Below, in pieces: positions 1 through 8,951 of a stretch of DNA of 8,951 bases. The notes under the pieces were generated by a model. That model did not search any database. It was not told the origin of the DNA and worked only from the letters and a program-made list of their open reading frames with translations. Numbering within the stretch: the stretch's first letter is position 1; each line of letters starts with the position of its first letter. The DNA is from Streptosporangiaceae bacterium (GTDB lineage: Bacteria; Actinomycetota; Actinomycetes; Streptosporangiales; Streptosporangiaceae): contig JASHTQ010000313.1 of NCBI GenBank assembly GCA_030040475.1, positions 1 through 8,951 of the forward strand, written 5' to 3'. The position numbers and the translations under genes are program-made.

Positions 1-3000
1 CGCCGCCCGCCAGTCGCCGGCCCCGGAGGCCAGCGCGTACTCGAACGTGTGGCTCCAGTGCTGCCAGGCGAAGCTACTGCCGTCCGGCGCCGTGCGGCGG
101 TCACCGTCGATCCAGATCGAGGACGGCCAGGCGCTGCAGGAGCGCATCAGCGACATGTGCAGCGTGCCGTCCGCGGTGACGACGCCGCCCGGCGTGCCCC
201 GGTTCAGCAGGGCGACCGACCGGTCCGCCAGCTCGCCGGCCGGCCCGCGGTCTACCGGCTCTCCCGCGTCCGCCACGGCGTCTTCCATGTCCGCCGCCAG
301 GGCCGCGACCGCCGCCGCCAGCCCGTCTGGCCCGGCCCCGGCCACGATGAGCACCGGCAGGTCACCCGCTCCGCGCAGGTCGGCGTCCGGGCCGAAGGCG
401 TCCTCGCGGCTGCGCGCTCCGGGCACCCACACCCGCGCGGCGCCCTCCGCCGTCCGGGCGGCCAGCGCCTTCGCGTACCGGGGGCCCGCCGCGGACAGCA
501 CCTCGCTGGTGAACGTGTTGGCCTCGGGACCGCCCACCGCGATCCGCACGTCGGGCAGGTTGGAATCCACGTCGATCGCCCCGTACCGGGGGCCGTCGGC
601 CTGGCTGCAGGTCGCCGTGACCCCCGCTGCCGCCAGCCCGGTCATCAGGTCCCGTATCGCCGGCCGCAGCCCCTCGGTGGCATCAGGGCAGACGACCTCG
701 GCGACGCCGATGGCATGCACCTGCCCGTCGCTCAGCCGCACCCGCGCCGTCGACCCGGCCCCGAACCACTGATACGCCGGGTTGTCCAGCGTGTACCAGT
801 GCTGCGAGGAATCCACGTCCACCACCCCGAACGGCCGCCCGATCACCGCCGTCGCCGTCTGGTAAACCGGCAGACCCCCCGGCACATCCGCCGGGAACCG
901 CACCCGGAACAGCCGATCCTTCCCCCCGTACCCGTCCAGGTGAGTCCGGAACTCGACCCGCTGTCCGGCCTCCCAGAGCACCGTCTCCTGTACCGCCTCG
1001 ACGCCCTCAAACGTGAGCGAGCTCACCAGCCGCGACCCCACCGCGCACCGCTGCGCCCGGACCCCCGCCGCCACCGAGGACGACCCGGTCCCCGCCCCCT
1101 TAGGCGCCAGATGCCAGGGTCCCTCCCCATGCCGGGGGTGCTTCGGATACTCGTCCTGAACCACCAGCTCGTTCCCGGCCCCCGCCAGCACGCTGACCCC
1201 GGTGCGCTTGTCCGTAACACTGACCGTCCCGCCACGAGCCGGATCGGCCGTGACGACGTAGGCCCCGTTTTCGATAGCGTTCCCCGTTATCTCCTCCCAC
1301 TCAGACGCGCCCTCGCCCCGCGCGGCAGGCACCGCCCAGTAGGTCAGGTACCCCATCCCTGGCACCCCTCGAGCCAGGAACGTGAGCGTAACCTCGGCCA
1401 GCGACCCGTCCTCCCGCCGCCGGACCGCCTCCGCAACCGCCGCCACCCGCTCCCCGTCACGGTCCCGAACGTCGAGCCACTCCGTGCCGCGCTCCGCCGC
1501 CTTCAGCGTGACGCGCACGATCCCGTCCCGCTCCCGTGCCACCCCGTTGAACACCACGACGGCCCTCCCCGTCGCCGCCTCTGCCGAGCCCACCAGGAAC
1601 GACAGAGCATCCCGCCGTACACCGGCGCTCAGGTCGAAAGCTTCCCGCCACATGCCGGCCAGGTCCAGGTACACCTGATCGGACTCGACCCCGGTAATCC
1701 CGTCATGATGCGCGCCGAACGCCAGGATCCGCCACACCCGGTCCAGCTCCGCGTCTGGATAGGGCGCCCCGCCGAGCCAGGCCATCGTCGCGAAGCCCTC
1801 GGCCTCGCTCACCGCGGTCTCGATCGCGCGCTGCGCCTGCTTGGTGTCGATGTAGGAGACGTCCTTGCCGGTGTACACCGGGTTCATGTCCCTGGTCTGC
1901 GGGGTGATCCACGGGCCAGCGTGGCTCGGGGGCTCGCCGCTCCCGGCAGCGGCGCGGACGGCGGCGAAGAACTCGCGGGGCACCGCCGTGACGAACCTGG
2001 GCCACACGTACCGCTGGTTCCAGTCACGGTGGATGTCCGTCACCCACCTGGCCGGGATGACGTGATCCGAGCCGACCGGGAGCAGCACGTTCGGCGTGGC
2101 GGCGACCTGGGCGAGCAGGCGGAACTGCCCGTATGCCTCGAGCTCCGCGCCCGGCAGGTCCGCGGGCCCGTTGATCCGCCAGCCCGCACCGTAGTGCTGC
2201 GCCATGTAGTGCGTGAGCAGCCCCCGCCCGTCCGGCGAGATCCACTCGAACTCGCTGGAGAACTGCATCCGCCTGTTGCCGCCGCCCTCGGCGCCGGACG
2301 GCCCCCACTGGTGGAACGGCCCGCGCGCCCACGCCGAGGAGGTGAGCCCGGCCGCCGCCATCAGGCCGGGGTATCCGGGGTCGTGCCCGAACGCGTCGAG
2401 CATCCACGCGCTCCTCGGGTCCCCGCCGGCCACGTCCCGCTGGTAGCCGATGCCGTAGACGGCGTTGCGGACGGTGGACTCCGCGCTGGTCAGGTTGGTG
2501 TTCGGCTCGTTGTAGCTGCCGCCGACGATCTCGACCCTGCCGTCGGAGATCAGCCTCCGCAGGTCCCGCCTGTCCTGCGGGTAGGTGTCGAGGTAGGGCT
2601 TCAGGTAGTCGATCTCGGCTAGCACGAACTTGTAGTCGCCGTCCGCCCTCGCCTTGTCCAGGTGCGCGCGGACCAGCTCGAACGCGTTCCTGACGTCGGG
2701 CAGCCTGCCTTCCTCGTCGGCGAGGGTGAGCCGCGCCTCGGTGAATTGCCCCTGAGTGTTCCACCACACGGGGTCGTAGTGGAAGTGGCTGACCATCCAC
2801 ATGGTCCAGCCAGGCTCGGCCACCGTGATGTCGGCCTCTGCCTGGGTGCGGCCCGCCTGGCTTTCCACGGTAACGGTGACGTGGCGGGTGCTGCCCGGCT
2901 GGTAGGGCGCCGCGATCTCCACCGGGATCTCAACGGCTCTGCTCTGGCCCGGGCCGATGTCTTCTACTATCCCGAACGGGCCGTGGTTTCTCACCCCGGG

Positions 3001-3147
3001 CCCCGCCACGTGCAGCGTGGCCGGCGTGTCCGGGCCGCCCCCGGGCCCGTCCGCCGCCAGCGTGACCCTCACGACCTGCAGCGGGCGCTGCGCGGTCCCC
3101 ACGAACAGGTCTGTCGACTCAACCCCGCTGATCCGCATACATTTCAT
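1..3147 (-). CDS. GH38 alpha-mannosidase, 3' end missing (partial)
   Basis: Retaining alpha-mannosidase of glycoside hydrolase family 38, which cleaves terminal alpha-mannose with a Zn-dependent active site. One stop-free frame runs from ATG 3147 to base 1 (1,049 codons) and continues off the window. Residues 1-112 look like a beta-sandwich domain. The catalytic domain starts with WMVSHFHYDPVWWN (about 117-130), the family's H-x-H-x-D-P motif, with zinc ligands expected at His123 and Asp125. AWMLDAFGHDPGYPG (247-261) holds the expected nucleophile/zinc ligand Asp251. AHHDGITGVESDQVY (479-493) matches the HHDxxxGT motif. A helical bundle and beta-rich C-terminal domains follow. No signal peptide or membrane segment is seen, so it is probably cytosolic. 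An alternative start is ATG 3138 (MRISGVESTDLFVG), which resembles the family N-terminus better; neither has a clear Shine-Dalgarno sequence. It begins 24 bases after the thiE stop and is probably co-transcribed. Natural substrate unknown (mannosyl glycans or glycosides). Confidence 0.93.
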   Translation of the reverse strand, partial: MKCMRISGVESTDLFVGTAQRPLQVVRVTLAADGPGGGPDTPATLHVAGPGVRNHGPFGIVEDIGPGQSRAVEIPVEIAAPYQPGSTRHVTVTVESQAGRTQAEADITVAEPGWTMWMVSHFHYDPVWWNTQGQFTEARLTLADEEGRLPDVRNAFELVRAHLDKARADGDYKFVLAEIDYLKPYLDTYPQDRRDLRRLISDGRVEIVGGSYNEPNTNLTSAESTVRNAVYGIGYQRDVAGGDPRSAWMLDAFGHDPGYPGLMAAAGLTSSAWARGPFHQWGPSGAEGGGNRRMQFSSEFEWISPDGRGLLTHYMAQHYGAGWRINGPADLPGAELEAYGQFRLLAQVAATPNVLLPVGSDHVIPARWVTDIHRDWNQRYVWPRFVTAVPREFFAAVRAAAGSGEPPSHAGPWITPQTRDMNPVYTGKDVSYIDTKQAQRAIETAVSEAEGFATMAWLGGAPYPDAELDRVWRILAFGAHHDGITGVESDQVYLDLAGMWREAFDLSAGVRRDALSFLVGSAEAATGRAVVVFNGVARERDGIVRVTLKAAERGTEWLDVRDRDGERVAAVAEAVRRREDGSLAEVTLTFLARGVPGMGYLTYWAVPAARGEGASEWEEITGNAIENGAYVVTADPARGGTVSVTDKRTGVSVLAGAGNELVVQDEYPKHPRHGEGPWHLAPKGAGTGSSSVAAGVRAQRCAVGSRLVSSLTFEGVEAVQETVLWEAGQRVEFRTHLDGYGGKDRLFRVRFPADVPGGLPVYQTATAVIGRPFGVVDVDSSQHWYTLDNPAYQWFGAGSTARVRLSDGQVHAIGVAEVVCPDATEGLRPAIRDLMTGLAAAGVTATCSQADGPRYGAIDVDSNLPDVRIAVGGPEANTFTSEVLSAAGPRYAKALAARTAEGAARVWVPGARSREDAFGPDADLRGAGDLPVLIVAGAGPDGLAAAVAALAADMEDAVADAGEPVDRGPAGELADRSVALLNRGTPGGVVTADGTLHMSLMRSCSAWPSSIWIDGDRRTAPDGSSFAWQHWSHTFEYALASGAGDWRAA

Positions 3148-3171
3148 CGTTACATGTGTTGGCCTCGTGGG

Positions 3172-3825
3172 CTAACTGCGCAGCCGCCGTGCGAACGCGC
3201 GTGTCGCGGCGGCCGGATCGTCGGCCTCGGTGATGGCGCGGACGACGACCACGCGGGTGGCGCCCGCGGCGAGCACGTCGTCGAGCCGGTCCAGGCCGAT
3301 GCCGCCGATCGCGAACCACGGGCGCGCGGACCCGGCCTGGGCTACGTGGGCCAGCAGGCTCAGGCCGGTGCCGGGGCGTCCCGGCTTGGTCGGGGTCGCC
3401 CACAGCGGGCCGGCGCAGAAGTAGTCGACGCCGGGCTCGGCCGCCGCCGCGTCGGCCTGGGCCGGGCTGTGGCTGCTGCGGCCGATGAGCGGGCCCGGGC
3501 CGAGGATGCGCCGGGCGACGGGGACGGGAAGGTCGTCCTGTCCCAGGTGAAGCACGTCGGCACCGGCCGCGAGGGCCACGTCGGCGCGGTCGTTCACCGC
3601 CAGCAGCCGGCCGTGCCTGCGGCACGCGGCGGCGAAGGTGTCCAGCAGCGCGAGCTCCTCGCCGGCCTCGAGGCCCTTCTCCCGCAACTGCACGATGTCG
3701 ACACCGGCGGACAGCACGGCGTCGAGGAACCAGGCCAGGTCACCCTCCGGCCTCCGCGCGTCCGTGCACAGGTAGAGGCGCGCGTCGGCCAGCCGCGCCC
3801 GCAGCGGATGAACATCGCTTGCCAT
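3172..3825 (-). CDS. thiE: Thiamine-phosphate synthase ThiE
   Basis: Joins hydroxymethylpyrimidine pyrophosphate and thiazole phosphate to give thiamine phosphate, the last coupling step before TPP; cytosolic TIM barrel. From ATG 3825 it is 217 aa, normal for the family. Diagnostic motifs are VQLREK (45-50, pyrophosphate-binding arginine), VNDRADVA (77-84, Mg/pyrophosphate), HLGQDDLP (93-100), GRSSHS (115-120), [11 protein letters not shown] (139-149) and AIGGIGLD (172-179). An in-frame TTG at 3837 would add four residues; I prefer the ATG because TTG GAT GGC TCG offers only a weak GGATGG-like Shine-Dalgarno sequence, and it lies upstream of the ATG. The gene is divergent from thiO and about 50 bases from the riboswitch. 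Its short leader has no aptamer of its own, so TPP control of thiE is not evident here. The TAG stop is at 3172-3174. The GH38 gene follows in the same frame. Confidence 0.95.
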   Translation of the reverse strand: MASDVHPLRARLADARLYLCTDARRPEGDLAWFLDAVLSAGVDIVQLREKGLEAGEELALLDTFAAACRRHGRLLAVNDRADVALAAGADVLHLGQDDLPVPVARRILGPGPLIGRSSHSPAQADAAAAEPGVDYFCAGPLWATPTKPGRPGTGLSLLAHVAQAGSARPWFAIGGIGLDRLDDVLAAGATRVVVVRAITEADDPAAATRAFARRLRS

Positions 3826-3846
3826 CGAGCCATCCAATCACGCGCG

Positions 3847-3874
3847 TTGCCGCGACGTTACGGTGATATAGGCT
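3847..3874 (+). promoter_or_regulatory. Candidate promoter of the thiO-thiS-thiG-thiD operon
   Basis: TTGCCG at 3847-3852 and TAGGCT at 3869-3874 are separated by 16 bases. They resemble the -35 (TTGAC-) and -10 (TAnnnT) elements of actinobacterial housekeeping promoters. A start near 3880 would place the 5' end just ahead of the TPP aptamer, which fits. The match is partial and was made by eye. The opposite strand of this gap must also hold the thiE promoter; TATATC (about 3865-3870, minus strand) is a possible -10 but has no good -35. Confidence 0.35.
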
Positions 3875-3877
3875 GGT

Positions 3878-3968
3878 GGCACCACGGGAGCCCGTCCGGG
3901 GCTGAGAGGGAGGCGAGATGCCTCCGACCGTCCGTACCTGATCCGGGTAATGCCGGCGAAGGGAGCGC
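3878..3968 (+). ncRNA. TPP riboswitch (THI element) upstream of thiO
   Basis: Thiamine pyrophosphate aptamer in the leader of the thiO operon. Conserved blocks are in the right order: CGGGAGCCC (3885-3893), the CTGAGA core (3902-3907), ACCTGATC (3936-3943), GGGTAATGCCGGCG (3945-3958) and the 3' end AAGGGAG (3959-3965). Helices visible by eye are CCC/GGG (3891-3893 with 3898-3900), an extra arm GGAGGC/GCCTCC (3909-3914 with 3920-3925) and CCGG/CCGG (3943-3946 with 3953-3956). There is no hairpin plus U-run before thiO, so transcription attenuation is unlikely. The 3' conserved GGGAG is also the thiO Shine-Dalgarno sequence, which suggests translational control: TPP binding should hide it and lower expression. 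The 5' edge is approximate, and I did not identify a convincing 5' strand for helix P1. Confidence 0.93.
3961..3965 (+). promoter_or_regulatory. thiO ribosome binding site inside the riboswitch
   Basis: GGGAG lies six bases before the TTG start at 3972 and is the only purine-rich SD candidate there. It belongs to the conserved 3' AGGGA segment of the TPP aptamer. It both fixes the choice of the TTG start and gives a direct route for TPP to block translation. Confidence 0.75.
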
Positions 3969-3971
3969 TCT

Positions 3972-5128
3972 TTGGCCGTCACCGCAGACGTCGTCGTGGC
4001 GGGCGGCGGTGTCATCGGGACCGCGATCGCCTGGCGCGCCGCGGCCGCCGGGCTCGATGTCGTCCTCGTGGACCCGGCGGACGGCCAGGCCGCGTCGCTG
4101 GTCGCGGCGGGCATGCTCGCCCCGGTCTCGGAGGCCCTGTTCGGCGAGGGCGCGCTGCTGCGGGTCAACCTGCTTGCGGTGCGGCGCTTCCCGTCGTTCG
4201 CCGCCGAACTCCAGGAGGCGACCGGCCGTGACATCGGCCTGCGCGGGGAAGGCACGCTCGCGATCGCGTACGACCCCGGCGACCTGGCAGCCCTGAACCG
4301 GCTGACGGCCTTCCGCCGGTCCGCCGGGCTGGACGCGACCGAACTCGACAGCAGGGCCTGCCGCACGCTGGAGCCCTTCCTCACGCCCGACGTGCACGGC
4401 GGCGTGCTGTTCGCGGGCGACTGGTCGGTGGACAACAGGCGATACGCCGCAGCGCTGCGCGAGGCGGCGGCAGCGGCGAAGGTGCGGGTCGTAAGGGACC
4501 GCGTAACCGGCGTGCGGGTGCGGGACGGGCGCATCAGCGGCGCACGGCTCACCGACGCGGGCGAGGTCGACTCGGCCGCGGTGGTCGTCGCCGCCGGCTG
4601 CTGGTCGGGCTCGGTCGACGGGCTGCCAGGCCCGCTGCGGTCGGTGGTCCGGCCGGTCAAGGGCCAGCTGCTGCGGCTTCGCCACCCGGACGGCATGCCG
4701 CCGGTGATCAGCCGCACGATCAGGGCCACCGTGCGCGGGATGGACGTGTACCTGGTGCCGCGCGCGGACGGGGAGCTGATCGTGGGCGCCACCTCCGAGG
4801 AGCGCGGGCCGGACCTGACGGTCACCGCGGGCGCCGTGCACGACCTGCTGCACGACGCGATGAGCGTGCTTCCGGTGACGAGCGAGCTGATCCTGGCCGA
4901 GACGTGCGCCGGATTGCGGCCGGGAACGCCGGACAACGGGCCGGTCGTCGGCGGCTGCGGCATCGACGGCCTGCTGGTGGCCACCGGGCACTACCGCAAC
5001 GGCATCCTGATGTCGCCGGTCACCGCGGACGCGATCGCGGCCCTGCTGGCCGGGGACGAGCCCGCGGCGGAATGGCAGCCGTTCACGCCCACGCGGTTCA
5101 GCGGCGCGGCGGCGGGCAGCGGTGCCCG

Positions 5129-5132
<4 letters not shown>
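3972..5132 (+). CDS. thiO: Glycine oxidase ThiO
   Basis: FAD-dependent amine oxidase of the DAO fold. It oxidises glycine to dehydroglycine (iminoacetate), the C-N donor for the thiazole ring in aerobic bacteria, releasing H2O2. Length is 386 aa, typical. The N-terminal dinucleotide-binding motif VVVAGGGVIG spans 7-16, followed by LVDPADGQAASLVAAGMLAP, the usual FAD-contact region. RPVKGQLLRL and DVYLVPRADGELIVGATSEE form the substrate-domain strands. Near the C-terminus, ETCAGLRPGTPDNGPVVGG carries the expected carboxylate-binding Arg316, and ATGHYRNGILMSPVTADAIAALL closes the FAD site. The TTG start is supported by the GGGAG sequence six bases upstream and by the motif starting right after it. 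First gene of the riboswitch operon; its TGA overlaps the thiS GTG by four bases, indicating translational coupling. Confidence 0.95.
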
Positions 5133-6967
<1,835 letters not shown>

Positions 6968-6976
6968 GGAAAGATC

Positions 6977-8951
6977 ATGGAGGTGGTCGAGGTGCCGAAC
7001 TCGGTGGCGTACAACAGCTGGAGCTGGCCCGGACCGACCGGCCGTACTTCGAGGTCCTCGTGGTCGAGGACATCGGCGAGGCGCAAGAGCGCGCGCTGCG
7101 CGAGGAGCTGAGGCGGTGGCGCCGCGCGGATGACCCGTTCGTCTACGAGATCGTCGTGGTGCCCAGCCTGGAGGACGCGGTCATGGCCGCGCGGCTGAAC
7201 TACCGGCTGCAGGCGTGCGTGGTGCGCCGCCGGTTCGCCCACAGGTCCCGCCATGACTCCTCCTCGCTGCGTCAGTTCGTGGACAGCATCGCCGGCGATG
7301 ACCTGATGGAGCACTCGCCCGACGACCGTGCCCAGCGCGCTGCGCAGCTACAGCCACCGGCCGACCGGGGTTTTCCACGCGCTGCCGATCTCGCACGGCA
7401 AGTCGATCGTCGACTCGCACTGGATCAGGGACATGGTCGACTTCTACGGCCTGGACATCTTCCTCGCCGAGACGTCGGCGACCTGCGGCGGGCTGGACTC
7501 GCTGTCACCAACGGCACCTCGACCGCCAACAAGATCGTGGTGCAGGCCCTGGTCCAGCCCGGCGACATCGTCCTTGTCGACAGGAACTGCCACCAGTCGC
7601 ACCACTACGGGCTGATGCTGGCCGGCGCCATGGTCACCTACCTTGAGGCCTACCCGATGCACCAGTACTCGATGTACGGTGCCGTGCCGCTGCGGGAGAT
7701 CAAGGAGCAGCTGCTCGCGCTGCGGCGGGCGGGCAAGCTCGACCGGGTCAAGATGCTGCTGCTGACCAACTGCACCTTCGACGGGATCGTCTACGACGTC
7801 CAGCGGGTGATGCAGGAGTGCCTGGCGATAAAGCCCGACCTGATCTTCCTGTGGGACGAGGCCTGGTTCGCCTTCGCCAGGTTCCACCCGGTCTACCGGC
7901 CGCGCACCGCCATGCGGGCCGCCCGCACGCTGGCCGAGATGCTGCGCCAGCCCGAGTACCGCGCGCGCTACGACGAGTTCGCTGCCAGATCCCGCCAGGG
8001 CCAGGGTCCGGGTCTACTCCACCCAGTCCACGCACAAGACGCTGACCTCGCTGCGGCAGGGATCGATGATCCACGTCTGGGACCAGGACTTCAGCCAGAA
8101 GGTCGAGGAGACCTTCCACGAGGCCAACATGACCCACACCTCCACGTCGCCGAACTACCAGATCCTCGCCTCCCTCGACCTCGGCCGCAGGCAGGCCGCC
8201 CTGGAGGGCTTCGAGCTTGTGCAGAAGCAGATCGAGAACGCGATGCGGCTGCGCGACGCGGTGGACCACCATCCGCTGCTGTCCACGTACATGCACTGCC
8301 TGACCACCGCCGACCTGATCCCGGCGCAGTACCGGCATCGAGGGTGACGCGTTCAAGCGCAGTCACCTGATGGACCGCTACGGCGTCCAGATCAACAAGA
8401 CGTCGAGGAACACTGTCCTGTTCATGACGACCATCGGCACCACGCGCAGCTCGGTGGCGTACCTGATCGAGGTGCTCGTGACCATCGCCAAGGACCTCGA
8501 AGCCCAGCTGGCAGACATGAGCCCGACCGAGCGCGACGTCCACGAGCGCGCCGTGCTCCGCCTGACGGCCCCGTCGACGCCGCTGCCCGACTTCAGCGGC
8601 TTCCATCCCAGCTTCACCGACGGTCGCGGGCTGCCGACCCGGGAGGGTGACGTCCGGCGGGCCTTCTACCTGTCCTACAACGACAGCTACTGCGAGTACC
8701 TGACCCAGGACGAGGTCGAGCAGCGGGTGGAGGGCGGTGACCAGGTGGTGTCCACGACGTACGTCACGCCGTACCCGCCCGGGTACCCCGTGCTCGTGCC
8801 CGGCCAGCTGTTCAGCCCGCAGATCCTGGCGTTCATGCGCAGCCTGGGCACGCCCGAGGTGCACGGCTACCGGCCCGACCTCGGTTACCGCGTCTACGTG
8901 GACAAGGCGCTCGAGATCGCCGCGACGACACGGCCGCCCCAGCCGCCAGAT
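6977..8951 (+). pseudogene. Orn/Lys/Arg decarboxylase-family PLP enzyme, broken by five frame changes (3' end outside window)
   Basis: Fold-type I PLP enzyme related to ornithine/lysine/arginine decarboxylases; the substrate cannot be told. ATG 6977 has a good Shine-Dalgarno sequence (AGGGAAAG, 6966-6973). Coding continues in six pieces: 6977-~7020 (MEVVEVPNSVAYNSWS), ~7017-7341 in another frame (LARTDRPYFEVLVVEDI, N-terminal receiver-like wing), ~7330-7503 (ALRSYSHRPTGVFHALPISHGKS), ~7501-7986 (VTNGTSTANKIVVQAL to RYDEFAA), ~7985-8335 (PDPARARVRVYSTQSTHKTL to IPAQYR) and ~8331-8951 (TGIEGDAFK to the window end). Key residues survive: NGTSTANK (7510-7533), the PLP-pyridine Asp in LWDEAWF (codon 7855) and the Schiff-base Lys in STQSTHK (codon 8036). 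At the larger junctions, segments expected from the family are missing, so these are deletions rather than single-base errors. No continuous protein can be made. Relatives are usually about 850-950 aa. Pseudogene is preferred, but an assembly fault is possible. Confidence 0.82.

Noticed and set aside
49..2622. 857-codon open frame on the plus strand, opposite the mannosidase
   Set aside because: It is antisense to an intact GH38 gene. Its sequence is rich in Arg, Pro and Gly with no domain motif, as expected of a GC-rich shadow frame.
3918..3941. Small upstream ORF (ATG to TGA, 7 codons) inside the riboswitch
   Set aside because: It has no Shine-Dalgarno sequence of its own, and its bases are explained by conserved aptamer elements and the GGAGGC/GCCTCC arm.
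3740..4984. Long minus-strand open frame (414 codons) opposite thiO
   Set aside because: Low-complexity Ser/Arg/Pro/Thr-rich shadow of thiO that also overlaps the thiE start; no motif and no start signal.
7328..8347. Programmed frameshifting or bypassing to make a full decarboxylase
   Set aside because: Family segments appear to be absent at the larger junctions, not merely displaced, and five separate events would be needed. No slippery site with a downstream structure was recognised.
7000..8462. 13-base direct repeat CTCGGTGGCGTAC at 7000-7012 and 8450-8462
   Set aside because: Both copies sit in decarboxylase coding sequence, encoding parts of NSVAY and SSVAY. The family has both segments at these places, so a chance match is enough and no lesion uses it.

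Overview
The window is very GC-rich, with G or C in most third codon positions and several GTG/TTG starts. This, the gene families and the layout thiE <- TPP riboswitch -> thiO-thiS-thiG point to an actinomycete (Actinomycetota, Streptomyces/Streptosporangium-like). I cannot name a genus. No tRNA, rRNA, CRISPR array, insertion sequence or prophage signature was seen.

Layout. Bases 1-3147 (minus strand) are one uninterrupted reading frame that runs off the left edge: the first ~1,049 residues of a large cytosolic GH38 alpha-mannosidase. Immediately upstream of it on the same strand is thiE (3172-3825). A short divergent control region (3826-3971) carries a TPP riboswitch on the plus strand. 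This leads into a tight plus-strand operon: thiO (3972-5132), thiS (5129-5335), thiG (5337-6155) and thiD (6152-6967). Most junctions overlap by 4 bases. From 6977 to the right edge is an Orn/Lys/Arg-decarboxylase-family PLP enzyme gene broken into six pieces in different frames.

How the genes work together. ThiO oxidises glycine to the imine dehydroglycine. ThiS carries the sulfur as a C-terminal thiocarboxylate. ThiG assembles the thiazole phosphate from these and deoxyxylulose phosphate. ThiD supplies hydroxymethylpyrimidine pyrophosphate, and ThiE joins the two halves into thiamine phosphate. The riboswitch should switch off the plus-strand operon when TPP is plentiful, probably by hiding the thiO ribosome binding site, which lies inside the conserved 3' end of the aptamer. 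thiE has no aptamer of its own in this window.

No clearly new system was found. The points most worth a second look are the decarboxylase gene, whose lesions all sit at possible short direct repeats while the neighbouring 7 kb of genes is intact; the placement of a GH38 mannosidase 24 bases after thiE in the same frame; and two economical translation signals (riboswitch/SD overlap at thiO, Gly-Gly codons/SD overlap at thiS-thiG).
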